Of a stretch of DNA of 64,000 nt, positions 8,588-15,143 are shown piece by piece; position 1 is the stretch's first letter; every line of letters starts with the position of its first letter. The notes under the pieces were generated by a model. It saw nothing but the letters and a program-made list of their open reading frames with translations, was not told the origin of the DNA and did not search any database. Both the position numbers and the translations under genes were made by a program. The DNA is from [Ruminococcus] torques ATCC 27756. GTDB taxonomy: Bacteria > Bacillota > Clostridia > Lachnospirales > Lachnospiraceae. The stretch covers positions 615,772-679,771 of the forward strand of contig NZ_DS264345.1 of NCBI RefSeq assembly GCF_000153925.1. The letters are read 5' to 3'.

Positions 8588-9403
8588 CTATCCGCAATAC
8601 GCACGATCATTCTTTGTATTCAACAACGTTTTCGCTTTCTCCATTTTCATACTTGCAATCGCTTCTCGTTTACTTGTGCCTCCAACATACATTGGTGTAC
8701 ACATTTCTAAAATACGGTCATAGATACGTCTTTTTTCTAACATGGTCTCGCTTTTTATTTCTTTCAGCGGAAGATTGGTCGTGATGATCAAAGGTCGCCC
8801 CGAACGGATTCTGCGGTCTATGACGCTAAAAATAATTCCTAACGCATATTCTGAATTTCGTTCCACTCCAAGATCATCAATAATCAAAAGCTGATACGAA
8901 GCCAATGCATTGATATATTCCGTTTTGTCTGCCAGCGGAAATATATCATCAATAATGGTATTGAAATTTGTCATCTTTACCGTTACTTCTCGTTTAAGAA
9001 GATCATTGGCAATACACCCGGCAACATAACTTTTCCCGGTACCAACCGGTCCCCAGAATAAACAGCCTATATGATTTCTTTTCATTTTCTCCCAGTTATC
9101 AACATAATTTTTTGCCTTATGCATTACAGCATCTGACGTATCTGCATTTTCAAATGTCCACTCTTCCATTCTGCTCTCGTCAAAACAGATGCTCGTATTT
9201 CTGCTGACTAATTCCCGGTGCTCTTTGTCCTTAAAATATTTTTGTTCTTCTTCATATGCTTTTCTGTCACAGGCACATTGCCTGGAATGTTTCTTCATCC
9301 CCATAAAGCCACCCTTGGGGAAAAATGCTTCTTTCGCTTCCCCGCAGACTTTGCAGTATTGCAAACCATCACTGCCTACACATACGGTATCTTCTTCTCT
9401 CAT
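8588..9403 (-). CDS. DnaC/IstB-like helicase-loader ATPase
   Basis: This AAA+ ATPase is related to DnaC, which loads the replicative helicase. The N-terminal 45 residues hold Cys pairs (CKVCGEAK, then CACD) that suggest a zinc site. Walker A is GPVGTGKS near residue 118, Walker B is LLIIDDLGVE, and an arginine region DRRIRSGRP follows. I chose the ATG at 9403, which overlaps the stop of the upstream gene (TGATG) and has GGAGAG about 10 nt before. A further upstream start at 9430 would overlap that gene by 28 nt. The close coupling with the RepA-like gene says the two act together in element replication. Confidence 0.88.
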   Translation of the reverse strand: MREEDTVCVGSDGLQYCKVCGEAKEAFFPKGGFMGMKKHSRQCACDRKAYEEEQKYFKDKEHRELVSRNTSICFDESRMEEWTFENADTSDAVMHKAKNYVDNWEKMKRNHIGCLFWGPVGTGKSYVAGCIANDLLKREVTVKMTNFNTIIDDIFPLADKTEYINALASYQLLIIDDLGVERNSEYALGIIFSVIDRRIRSGRPLIITTNLPLKEIKSETMLEKRRIYDRILEMCTPMYVGGTSKREAIASMKMEKAKTLLNTKNDRAYCG

Positions 9404-9930
9404 CACAAACTCTCTCCTTCCCCATAGCAATAATTTACTTCATGATATTTATTTCTTTTATATTTCTCAGTTACTTTACTAGGTGCCACATTTCCGACTT
9501 CTGCGCAGCCATTTTTATGGCTAGATGATGGTTGCTTTTCTGACTCTGTTATAGCCATCTTTTCAACCGCCTTATTGTCAACCGGCTGTAAATCTATCTC
9601 ATCAGATGGAATTTTTACATATAAATGATTTGGTTTTGAAAATCCACCGGATCTGCGAACCAATAGTCCCACATCATCCAATTCCTTCAATGCTGTTTTT
9701 ACAGAAGATTTGCATTTGTCGATTTGAACAGACAATTCCTCTATCGGAAATATCAGATAAACATTTCCATACTTATCTATCCAGCTATTCTTTCTCGATA
9801 TCCGTGCCCGGTCATACAAAATCATATAAAGAAATTTTGCAGTTTGAGAAATTCGCAGTTTGAGCAAAAACTTCGGAAACTGGAAGTACTGAAGCATCGG
9901 CTCTGACTCCTTCATGTATTCATATTTCAT
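9403..9930 (-). CDS. RepA_N-like replication initiator
   Basis: This 175-residue protein has an N-terminal winged-helix domain. Residues 14-110 match the RepA_N type: FPKFLL, LRISQTAKFLYMILYDRA, then VYLIFPIEEL and KTALKELDDVGLLVRR. It ends in a variable polar tail. Such initiators are found on theta plasmids and in Tn1549-like integrative elements next to a DnaC-like loader, as here. The 3' end overlaps the dnaC-like gene by one base. Only the N-terminal domain plus a short tail is present. That is the normal size in integrative elements, so I see no sign of truncation. Confidence 0.82.
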   Translation of the reverse strand: MKYEYMKESEPMLQYFQFPKFLLKLRISQTAKFLYMILYDRARISRKNSWIDKYGNVYLIFPIEELSVQIDKCKSSVKTALKELDDVGLLVRRSGGFSKPNHLYVKIPSDEIDLQPVDNKAVEKMAITESEKQPSSSHKNGCAEVGNVAPSKVTEKYKRNKYHEVNYCYGEGESL

Positions 9931-9976
9931 TCTTTTCTCGCCTCATTTCTGTTTCTAATTGTTGTAAAAATCATTT

Positions 9977-10105
9977 TTATGCCGGCTCAAAAATGTCCTT
10001 ACATATATTCAAAAGATGAAGGGCATAAATACAGGTTCTTGATAAAAATCTTTTTATTTTTCCTGTCCAAAATACCCTTACATAAAACGAAACGCTGAGA
10101 GGCAT
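9977..10105 (-). CDS. Possible 42-codon leader peptide upstream of repA
   Basis: ATG at 10105 has GGAGG 8 nt upstream. The 42-residue frame is basic and hydrophobic (it starts MPLSVSFYVRV and ends DIFEPA) and stops at 9977, 46 bp before repA. It spans two imperfect copies of an 80-bp sequence. The strong ribosome site argues for translation, perhaps as a leader. I do not recognise the protein and it may be chance. Confidence 0.35.
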   Translation of the reverse strand: MPLSVSFYVRVFWTGKIKRFLSRTCIYALHLLNICKDIFEPA

Positions 10106-10142
10106 TTTTACAGCCTCCTAAGGAAAACTTTTTTATTTTTTC
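9987..10142. repeat. Imperfect tandem repeat, about 79-bp unit, before repA
   Basis: Segments 9987-10063 and 10066-10142 align along their length: each starts with CAAAA and a CCTTACAT block, has a GGCAT block in the middle, then ends in a T-rich TTTTTATTTTT tract. Similarity is moderate. It could reflect replication-control structure upstream of repA. Confidence 0.4.
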
Positions 10143-10159
10143 GATTAATTGAATATTTA

Positions 10160-10195
10160 AAAACAAAAAGCACTCACCTATTCACAGGTGAATGC
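10160..10195 (-). terminator. Minus-strand terminator
   Basis: GCACTCACCT (10170-10179) pairs with AGGTGAATGC (10186-10195) with one mismatch. On the minus strand it is followed by TTTTTGTTTTT. It would end a transcript coming from the origin-like region. Confidence 0.6.
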
Positions 10196-10295
10196 CGTAT
10201 CAAAATTTCCTTATTTTGTTGTCTGTGACGCTTATCCAGAAACGCTTGCGTGTCTGCTAAAATGTAATTGCTTGCAATTATATTTTCACATGGGT

Positions 10296-10384
10296 ATGGG
10301 GACGTAATCCCCATCAAGATCTGCTACTCGTAAGTAATACAAAATTGTCAAAATGACAATACTGTAATACACGGGTGGATCTTG
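10296..10384. other. Origin-like palindromes (oriT or replication origin candidate)
   Basis: A 70-nt imperfect palindrome is bounded by CAAGATC (10315-10321) and GATCTTG (10378-10384), with ATTGTCA (10344-10350) and TGACAAT (10354-10360) at its centre. It is flanked by a perfect 7-bp hairpin (ATGGGGA 10296-10302, TCCCCAT 10308-10314). Nested hairpins next to rep and DnaC-like genes of an integrative element suggest a transfer or replication origin. No relaxase gene is in the window. Confidence 0.45.
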
Positions 10385-10434
10385 CTCTGGTTGTAACATA
10401 ATGATAAAATATCTGTTTTTCTATGAATGAATTT

Positions 10435-10472
10435 GTAAAAAAGGAGCTGAAGTATACATCACTCAGCTCCTT
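10435..10472 (-). terminator. Terminator of the chimeric gene
   Basis: AAGGAGCTGA (10441-10450) and TCAGCTCCTT (10463-10472) form a 10-bp stem. On the minus strand a T-run follows. It lies 10 bp after the stop at 10482. Confidence 0.8.
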
Positions 10473-10481
10473 ATAATGCTT

Positions 10482-11006
10482 TTATATCTCCTTGTATTCC
10501 GGAAGTCTGTCTATTAAATCTTGTGTCTTAAGGCTTACCCCTATAACCGATATTAGTAAATCAAATATATATTTACTACTTTGATAAATATTGGGGTCAT
10601 CTACTATACCTGAAACCTTTTCTACTGTTACCGCATACTTCTCAACAATCCATTCTATTGCTGACTTACCATTTATCACGTACTCATATGCTCTTTCAGG
10701 AATATTGCTTATGGTTATATATTCATTGTATATTATGGTATGAAGAGCTCTTACAGATGCTTCTACTGTCTTATCCCCCATACGGACAATCGCATTTTGA
10801 GTACCTTCCGGGGCATACCAGTTCAGGTTTACCGAATCGTCTCTTTCACCTGGTTGTAAAGTAAGGTATTCGATTGAAACTGCATTGTTTTCCTGTGCTG
10901 CCACCTCCTCTGCTCCCGCTGCAAAGACATCACTTACTGTACTTTGAGCGCATACGATCGAAACAGCTGCTAAAAGCGCCATTGTTTTTCTCCGTTTTAC
11001 TCTCAT
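10482..11006 (-). CDS. Chimeric secreted protein: phosphatase-type N end joined to R-M/helicase C end
   Basis: The 174-residue product begins with a signal peptide (MRVKRRK, hydrophobic to about residue 29). Residues 44-80 look like the start of a fibronectin-like N-terminal domain of secreted purple-acid-phosphatase-type proteins (LTLQPGERDDSVNLNWYAPEG, then AIVRMGDKT). From about residue 91 onward it looks like the last 80 residues of type ISP restriction-modification or SNF2-like helicases (AYEYVINGKSAIEWI, then SGIVDDPN and a closing SVIGVSLKT). These two pieces belong to unrelated proteins, so I read this as an in-frame deletion fusion and a remnant, not a functional enzyme. Both assignments are from memory. 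Confidence 0.5.
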   Translation of the reverse strand: MRVKRRKTMALLAAVSIVCAQSTVSDVFAAGAEEVAAQENNAVSIEYLTLQPGERDDSVNLNWYAPEGTQNAIVRMGDKTVEASVRALHTIIYNEYITISNIPERAYEYVINGKSAIEWIVEKYAVTVEKVSGIVDDPNIYQSSKYIFDLLISVIGVSLKTQDLIDRLPEYKEI

Positions 11007-11146
11007 ATCGTTTCCTCCGTTAACCCATTGAATTCAAGTAACGATAGGATTGTAATGGTCTTTTGTTAAGGTATTTTGTTGCATATGTAAAATAGGAGTT
11101 AAATTTTTCCTTTTACAAAATGACAATGGCATAAACTGTAAGTTGT

Positions 11147-11467
11147 TTATTTCTTCTTTTTCGGTTTTGGAGTTGGCAGTTCATCATACATTGCATGAAA
11201 CAAGCCTGTCAAAAATTCCTTATTATCGACTTCATCTACCAACAACATCTCTTTTGCTCCCTCATAGGGTAATTCACATGAAACTATCGGCATATAACTA
11301 ATTGCTGATTTTACTGGTTTAACAAGTAATCTATCATCATAGATACCGCCTACAATCTTGCCACGATAATAAATAATAAATTCTCCCATCATAGCTCGAT
11401 AAGTAATTTCTTCTAACTCAGATAGCTGCCCTAAAATAAACTCTAAGTATTCCTTGCTTGATGCCAT
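11147..11467 (-). CDS. TfoX/Sxy N-terminal domain protein
   Basis: The 106-residue protein matches the TfoX N-terminal domain: YRAMMGEFIIYYRGKIVGGIYDDRLLVKP at about 23-51, then a closing helix EFLTGLFHAMYDEL and a Lys-rich tail (PKPKKKK). In proteobacteria TfoX activates competence genes. Short Firmicutes relatives have no assigned role, and I infer none. GAGGTGG lies 6 nt before the ATG. Repeat copy A lies just upstream. It is the last gene of the cassette-like row. Confidence 0.85.
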   Translation of the reverse strand: MASSKEYLEFILGQLSELEEITYRAMMGEFIIYYRGKIVGGIYDDRLLVKPVKSAISYMPIVSCELPYEGAKEMLLVDEVDNKEFLTGLFHAMYDELPTPKPKKKK

Positions 11468-11485
11468 ATTTCCACCTCAAATTCT

Positions 11486-11525
11486 GATTTGTTTAACTCT
11501 TTTCATATTAACAAACTGAAAGTTT
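11486..11525 (-). repeat. Inter-gene repeat, copy A
   Basis: GATTTGTTTAACTC with CATATTAACAAACTGA in the same block. It has inverted arms TTTGTTAA and TTAAACAAA on the minus strand with one unpaired base. It touches the stop of the 55-aa gene. Confidence 0.6.
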
Positions 11526-11691
11526 ATTTTTTAGATTTATCTTTGAAAAAGCCGATTAAAATTAAAGCAATACCGAGAATTGCTACCGGAATATAAATAA
11601 TATTAGGTATCTGATAAACAAATCTATCAATTCCAGACATAACAATATAAATAATACTTCCCACACTGATTAAAATGCTTTTATCTTTCAT
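11524..11691 (-). CDS. Small membrane protein (55 aa)
   Basis: ATG at 11691 has AAAGGAG 8 nt upstream. The 55-residue product has two hydrophobic segments (about 5-19 and 30-48) joined by a short polar turn with IDRFVYQIPN, and a basic end FFKDKSKK. I do not recognise the family. Strong ribosome site, two clean membrane helices and position in the same-strand row argue that it is real. It is the fifth gene of the array, between repeat copies E and A. Confidence 0.6.
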   Translation of the reverse strand: MKDKSILISVGSIIYIVMSGIDRFVYQIPNIIYIPVAILGIALILIGFFKDKSKK

Positions 11692-11705
11692 AGTTGGTCT
11701 CCTTT

Positions 11706-11745
11706 GTAACTTACAGTTTCCCGGTTCATCAAACTGACTTTTATT
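11706..11745 (-). repeat. Inter-gene repeat, copy E (diverged)
   Basis: Best matched part is TCATCAAACTGACTTTTATT, against copy A's TTAACAAACTGAAAGTTTATT-like end. The other half is diverged. It lies between the DUF6483-like gene and the 55-aa gene. Confidence 0.4.
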
Positions 11746-11787
11746 TGTGTCTTACTTTTAAATCCGACTTTAATTACTATTTCTACA

Positions 11788-12192
11788 TTATTCATGACCT
11801 TTAACCAAATAAAGTAAATCAGCATATCCTGACTGCTTGAGTAATTGTTCAAACCCAGAAAACACTTCTTCTTTTGTATAATTATTGCTCTCTAAAAACT
11901 CACTGTCTTTTTCGCTAAGGTGCTGATAAAAAAGAGCGGCAGCTATTACCTCATCTCTGTTGGAATAATCAATGCCATCTAAAAGTATATTCTCAGCTTC
12001 ATTGATTTGTCCTACATCAATCATATCCAGAAAATCTTTCAAATTTTTTCCAGATACTTCATACTTGTTTTCTTTTTCTAATTCAACAGAAACATACTTT
12101 TTCCCAAATGCTAAAGAAAATAATACTCTTACCATTTCTTTTATCATTCGCATAATGTAATCTTTTTCATCTGTAAAATTCAATGTTTTCAT
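11788..12192 (-). CDS. DUF6483-like protein
   Basis: The product from ATG 12192 is a 134-residue helical soluble protein: DYIMRMIKEMVRVLFSLAFGKKY near the N end, then YEVSGKNLKDFLDMIDVGQINEAENILL and a C-terminal helix pair. It resembles DUF6483, a family common in gut Clostridia with no known function. A GTG at 12219 would extend it by 9 residues but lies inside repeat copy B, so I prefer 12192. That start has a G-run directly in front, closer than usual. No catalytic motif is seen. Confidence 0.65.
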   Translation of the reverse strand: MKTLNFTDEKDYIMRMIKEMVRVLFSLAFGKKYVSVELEKENKYEVSGKNLKDFLDMIDVGQINEAENILLDGIDYSNRDEVIAAALFYQHLSEKDSEFLESNNYTKEEVFSGFEQLLKQSGYADLLYLVKGHE

Positions 12193-12198
12193 CCCCCC

Positions 12199-12237
12199 GA
12201 TTTGCTTAACTCTTTTCACCTCAACAAACTGAGCGTT
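12199..12237 (-). repeat. Inter-gene repeat, copy B
   Basis: GATTTGCTTAACTCTTTTCA followed by a CAACAAACTGAGCGTT end. This is the closest match to copy A (about 32 of 39 positions). It lies 17 nt after the AAA gene stop. Confidence 0.6.
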
Positions 12238-12254
12238 ATCGCTTTCTTTATTAT

Positions 12255-12971
12255 CTAATCTGTTAGCAATCTATTCAGCAACATCTGCCTATTGTTTATA
12301 AACATCTCTGTTATCTGATAACTTTCTGTCTCTTCATATTCGCATAAATGTATGCTTCCATTATCAAAACAATAAATATCTGCATCCGGTATACCTAACA
12401 GAATGGGCGAATGTGTAACTATAAAAAACTGTGCCCCTTCCTTCGCAAATCGGTATATTTGCATTAACAATGTAAGCTGTCTCTGAGGTGATAATGCAGC
12501 TTCTGGTTCGTCAAAAAGATACAGGCCGTTTGGATGTAAATTATCCTGAGCTAATGCAAGGAAGCTCTCTCCATGTGACTTTTCATGATACTTTGCAGAG
12601 GGATGCTTCAGATCTGCATAATTTTCTTCCTGCGTGGCAACATTATAAAAACTTTCGGCTCTAAGAAAATATCCCCACTTTTCCTTCCGGTAGCCTTTTG
12701 AAATTTTTATTGCATCACATAATTCTGAATGCGTATCATGAGTAGAAAAAACATAATTCTTTGTTCCACCCTCAGGATTAAAACCATGTGCTATAGCAAT
12801 CGCCTCCAACAAAGTTGATTTACCACTGCCATTTTCTCCGACAAAAAAGGTAATTGATTTATTGAAATCAAGTTTTTCAACTCCATTAAAAGCTTCTATT
12901 TCTTTTAAATAACTATCATTATCAATTCTATTCCAATCAAATATTACTCCTTGTATGAATTGATCATTCAT
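12255..12971 (-). CDS. RecF/ABC-type AAA ATPase
   Basis: This soluble P-loop ATPase of the AAA_23/COG3910 kind has 238 residues from ATG 12971. Walker A is FVGENGSGKST near 41-51, an ABC-like signature region is near SHGESFLAL (about 135), Walker B is LYLFDEPEAALS near 153, and the switch His is in IVTHSPILL near 186. There is no coiled-coil insert and no nuclease domain. Such stand-alone ATPases occur on mobile islands, some in defence modules, but no partner nuclease is adjacent here. I chose ATG 12971, with GGTG 8 nt before, over a TTG at 12992. Confidence 0.85.
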   Translation of the reverse strand: MNDQFIQGVIFDWNRIDNDSYLKEIEAFNGVEKLDFNKSITFFVGENGSGKSTLLEAIAIAHGFNPEGGTKNYVFSTHDTHSELCDAIKISKGYRKEKWGYFLRAESFYNVATQEENYADLKHPSAKYHEKSHGESFLALAQDNLHPNGLYLFDEPEAALSPQRQLTLLMQIYRFAKEGAQFFIVTHSPILLGIPDADIYCFDNGSIHLCEYEETESYQITEMFINNRQMLLNRLLTD

Positions 12972-12994
12972 CAAATCACCGCTTAACTCCAAAC

Positions 12995-13034
12995 CTATTG
13001 ATATAGCTCTTTTCGTCTCAACAAATTTGAATTC
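12995..13034 (-). repeat. Inter-gene repeat, copy C
   Basis: The core GCTCTTTTCGTCTCAACAAA matches copies A and B. The distal arm is diverged. It touches the stop codon of the 80-aa gene. Confidence 0.5.
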
Positions 13035-13275
13035 ACATAAATCTACTTATCAAATTATATGCAGTGACTACATAGACAAAAATTGCTACACCTGCAAATA
13101 TCATAGCGTCTTTCTTTGCACCTTTATCATAACATTCTTTTGCACTCGTCAAAAAGGTTAATCCCATAAAAACAAACATAAGAGGCAATGTTATATCAGT
13201 AGACACTATGTTTATAAGTCCAAGAGAACCGAAAACAATCGTTAAAACACTAAAGATTGCTTTCAAAACACGCAT
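13033..13275 (-). CDS. DUF3953-like small membrane protein (80 aa)
   Basis: The 80-residue protein has three hydrophobic segments at about 5-24, 29-44 and 58-75. LPLMFVFMGLTFLTSAKECYDKGAKKDA in the middle resembles DUF3953 small membrane proteins of Firmicutes. AAAGGAGG lies 7 nt before the ATG. Function is unknown. It is the second gene of the array, between copies D and C. Confidence 0.65.
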   Translation of the reverse strand: MRVLKAIFSVLTIVFGSLGLINIVSTDITLPLMFVFMGLTFLTSAKECYDKGAKKDAMIFAGVAIFVYVVTAYNLISRFM

Positions 13276-13300
13276 ACATATTCCTCCTTTAGCAAATTCA

Positions 13301-13340
13301 AATTTTACTTAACCTTTTTTTATCTTAACAACCTAAGATT
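13301..13340 (-). repeat. Inter-gene repeat, copy D
   Basis: TTACTTAACC followed by a T-tract and TCTTAACAACCTAAGATT, with the same block order as copies A and B but more substitutions. Confidence 0.45.
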
Positions 13341-13369
13341 GATCGATATACTTGTTCATCTTTTTCATC

Positions 13370-13513
13370 TCAATCTCTATGTCCTATTAGCTTACAAATC
13401 ATTCTTTTAATTCTTACAACAATTCCTCCAACTCCTCCCAGCCTTGATAATAAAATGCCGAGAGCAAAAAATATCACTATAACAGGAACCATGTCCAAAT
13501 AATTTTCTCCCAT
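13370..13513 (-). CDS. Small membrane protein (47 aa)
   Basis: ATG at 13513 has AAAGGAG 8 nt upstream. The 47 residues hold one hydrophobic helix (about 6-22), a Gly-rich turn (GGVGGI) and a basic tail (RIKRMICKLIGHRD). It is the promoter-proximal gene of the row. I do not recognise the family. Confidence 0.55.
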   Translation of the reverse strand: MGENYLDMVPVIVIFFALGILLSRLGGVGGIVVRIKRMICKLIGHRD

Positions 13514-13554
13514 AGTCGATCTCCTTTACAGATTCTAATGTGTTTTTTCAGTAT

Positions 13555-13583
13555 ACTATAATTATAATCATTCTATCAGACAA
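13555..13583 (-). promoter_or_regulatory. Promoter of the cassette-like row
   Basis: On the minus strand: TTGTCT (13578-13583), 17-bp spacer, TATAGT (13555-13560), 42 bp before the first gene. I see no good promoter in the downstream gaps, so it probably drives the whole row. Confidence 0.55.
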
Positions 13584-13657
13584 AAGCTTTTATTTCTACG
13601 GAATTTTCTGCAAAGCATATATCTACGTATTGTTAAACTGTATCATAGAATATAACT

Positions 13658-13689
13658 AAAAGGTAACCTGCCTCAGCAAGTTACCTTTT
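13658..13689. terminator. Bidirectional terminator after thiN
   Basis: AAAAGGTAAC (13658-13667) and GTTACCTTTT (13680-13689) form a stem with T-runs on both sides. It ends the murE-thiN operon and isolates the accessory island. Between here and thiN (13690-13828) I see nothing else. Confidence 0.75.
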
Positions 13690-13828
13690 TTCAACGCCTT
13701 ACAAAAAATTTTCTCTTTTCTCATAAAATCCTGATATGCTTTCTCATTTACTATACCGGGACTTTGAGAAAAACATCCGGGAATTAGTGGGGCACAAAGT
13801 GAACCATCTTTCAAAAACTTATCGAAAT

Positions 13829-14482
13829 CTAATCTCTCGTCTCCATCAAGATCACCTTACCGTACACGAACGATATTTCCACTTCATCTTCAACAAATTC
13901 ATTACTTACGCACAGGCTGTCGCTCGGCTTAAGGAAATGATTTGTCAGCGGATATTTTGCCCCTGTAATGTTGAACGCATCTACAGGCTGTTCTAATGGA
14001 AACAATGAAAAGTACGGTCCGAATGCCTCTTCTTTTTTCAATGTAACAGTTTTATCGAGAAGCCGTATCTTATTGTGAGCGTCCATAATGCAAGCGTCCG
14101 CTCCTGCTTCCAGCGCAATTTGTAAACATTGCACATTTGCCCACAGGTGATCGATCCGGTTGCCGGTTGCCCCCAGGATGACGATCTTTTTGCGATTCAG
14201 ACCAAGGCAAAGGCGCAAAGCGATCTCTGTGTCTGATGCATCTTTTACCGGATTAAATTCTCTCACGGGCACATCAAGTTCTTCTCTGTAATATTCAACG
14301 AGCTTCCTCGGAACGCTGTCAAAATCTCCCACGATATAATCGGGTTTTATCTCGTTGTCATACAAAAACACAAGACCTCTGTCTACCCCGATAACAAATT
14401 CAGTTTCTTCGCTTTTTAAAATCGAGAGAGCAAAATCTTTTTCCACCATCCCGCCGCTCACGATCACAGTCTGCTTACTCAT
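13829..14482 (-). CDS. thiN: Thiamine diphosphokinase
   Basis: This enzyme transfers diphosphate from ATP to thiamine, giving the cofactor TPP that the pyruvate oxidoreductase in this window needs. It has 217 residues. Typical motifs are IGVDRGLVFLYDNEIKPDYIVGDFDS near 31-57, DASDTEIALR near 82, and ILGATGNRIDHLWANVQ near 99 with the conserved G-R-x-D-H. The C-terminal half is the beta-rich thiamine-binding domain with a typical GAKYPL motif. It overlaps rpe by 8 nt and closes the operon. The order rsgA-rpe-thiN is common in Firmicutes. Confidence 0.95.
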   Translation of the reverse strand: MSKQTVIVSGGMVEKDFALSILKSEETEFVIGVDRGLVFLYDNEIKPDYIVGDFDSVPRKLVEYYREELDVPVREFNPVKDASDTEIALRLCLGLNRKKIVILGATGNRIDHLWANVQCLQIALEAGADACIMDAHNKIRLLDKTVTLKKEEAFGPYFSLFPLEQPVDAFNITGAKYPLTNHFLKPSDSLCVSNEFVEDEVEISFVYGKVILMETRD

Positions 14483-15143
14483 GACGTTTCAATATCTCCA
14501 TAAATCTCTTTGTATTTTCTGTAATATTGCCTTTGAAAACTCCCGAACCGGAAACAATAATATTCGCTCCCGCATCCAATACCGCTTCCACATTTTCACA
14601 ATAAATTCCGCCGTCAACTTCGATATCCGTCTTAAGACCTCTCTCGTCAAGCAGGGTGCGAAGTTCTTTTATCTTGTCAAGCGATTCCGGAATGAACGCC
14701 TGTCCGCCGAATCCCGGCTCAACGCTCATGATGAGAAACATATCCGCAAGCTCCAGATACGGGATCAATTCTTTCACAGGAGTTGCCGGTTTGATCGTGA
14801 TGCCTGCTTTCACTCCGCTTGCCTTTATTTCATCCACTGTCGCCTTTACATCTTCACACGCCTCTAAGTGAACAGTAATGATATCCGCTCCGCATTTTGC
14901 GAACTCTTTCACATACCTGATCGGCTCAGTCACCATAAGATGTACGTCAAGCGCCTGTTTTACCGCGCCTTTTAACGCGGACAATACCGGCATGCCAAAC
15001 GAAATGCTCGGTACGAAAATTCCGTCCATCACATCAAAATGTATATATTTTGCGCCTGCTTTTTCTGTCTGTTCGATCTGTTCTCCCAGAATTTTAAAAT
15101 CAGCCGAAAGAATCGACGGGGCAAGAATATTTTCCATCTTCAA
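14475..15143 (-). CDS. rpe: Ribulose-phosphate 3-epimerase
   Basis: This enzyme interconverts D-ribulose 5-phosphate and D-xylulose 5-phosphate in the pentose phosphate pathway. It is a 222-residue TIM barrel. Signatures are LAPSILSADF at 6-15, HFDVMDGIFVPSISFG near 35-50, DVHLMVTEP near 66, a metal-binding MSVEPGFGGQ region near 140, and EVDGGI near 176. The metal-binding His and Asp residues are all visible. ATGA-type overlap with rsgA (4 nt) implies translational coupling. GGAGA precedes the start. Confidence 0.97.
   Translation of the reverse strand: MKMENILAPSILSADFKILGEQIEQTEKAGAKYIHFDVMDGIFVPSISFGMPVLSALKGAVKQALDVHLMVTEPIRYVKEFAKCGADIITVHLEACEDVKATVDEIKASGVKAGITIKPATPVKELIPYLELADMFLIMSVEPGFGGQAFIPESLDKIKELRTLLDERGLKTDIEVDGGIYCENVEAVLDAGANIIVSGSGVFKGNITENTKRFMEILKRHE

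Larger units (their letters stand above)
7030..10480 (-). mobile_element. Decayed integrative element (int-xis-dnaC-repA module)
   Basis: Four same-strand genes, integrase, excisionase, DnaC-like ATPase and RepA_N-like initiator, are arranged as at the integrase end of Tn1549-like conjugative or mobilizable elements. The origin-like palindrome at 10296-10384 fits the same module. No relaxase, coupling protein or conjugation genes are present before the chromosomal operon resumes at 13829, so this is a small or decayed element. I could not find convincing attachment-site direct repeats. The boundaries given are approximate. Confidence 0.6.
11090..13600 (-). other. Row of small genes separated by related 40-nt repeats (cassette-like array)
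   Basis: Six same-strand genes (47-aa, 80-aa, AAA ATPase, DUF6483-like, 55-aa, TfoX-like) follow one promoter at 13555-13583. Each of the five gaps holds one copy of a related 40-nt sequence, placed after one gene's stop and before the next gene's ribosome site. Functions are unrelated. Gene-site-gene-site order on one strand behind a single promoter is what an integron cassette array looks like, though no integron integrase is visible and the repeats are not classical attC sites. Confidence 0.5.
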
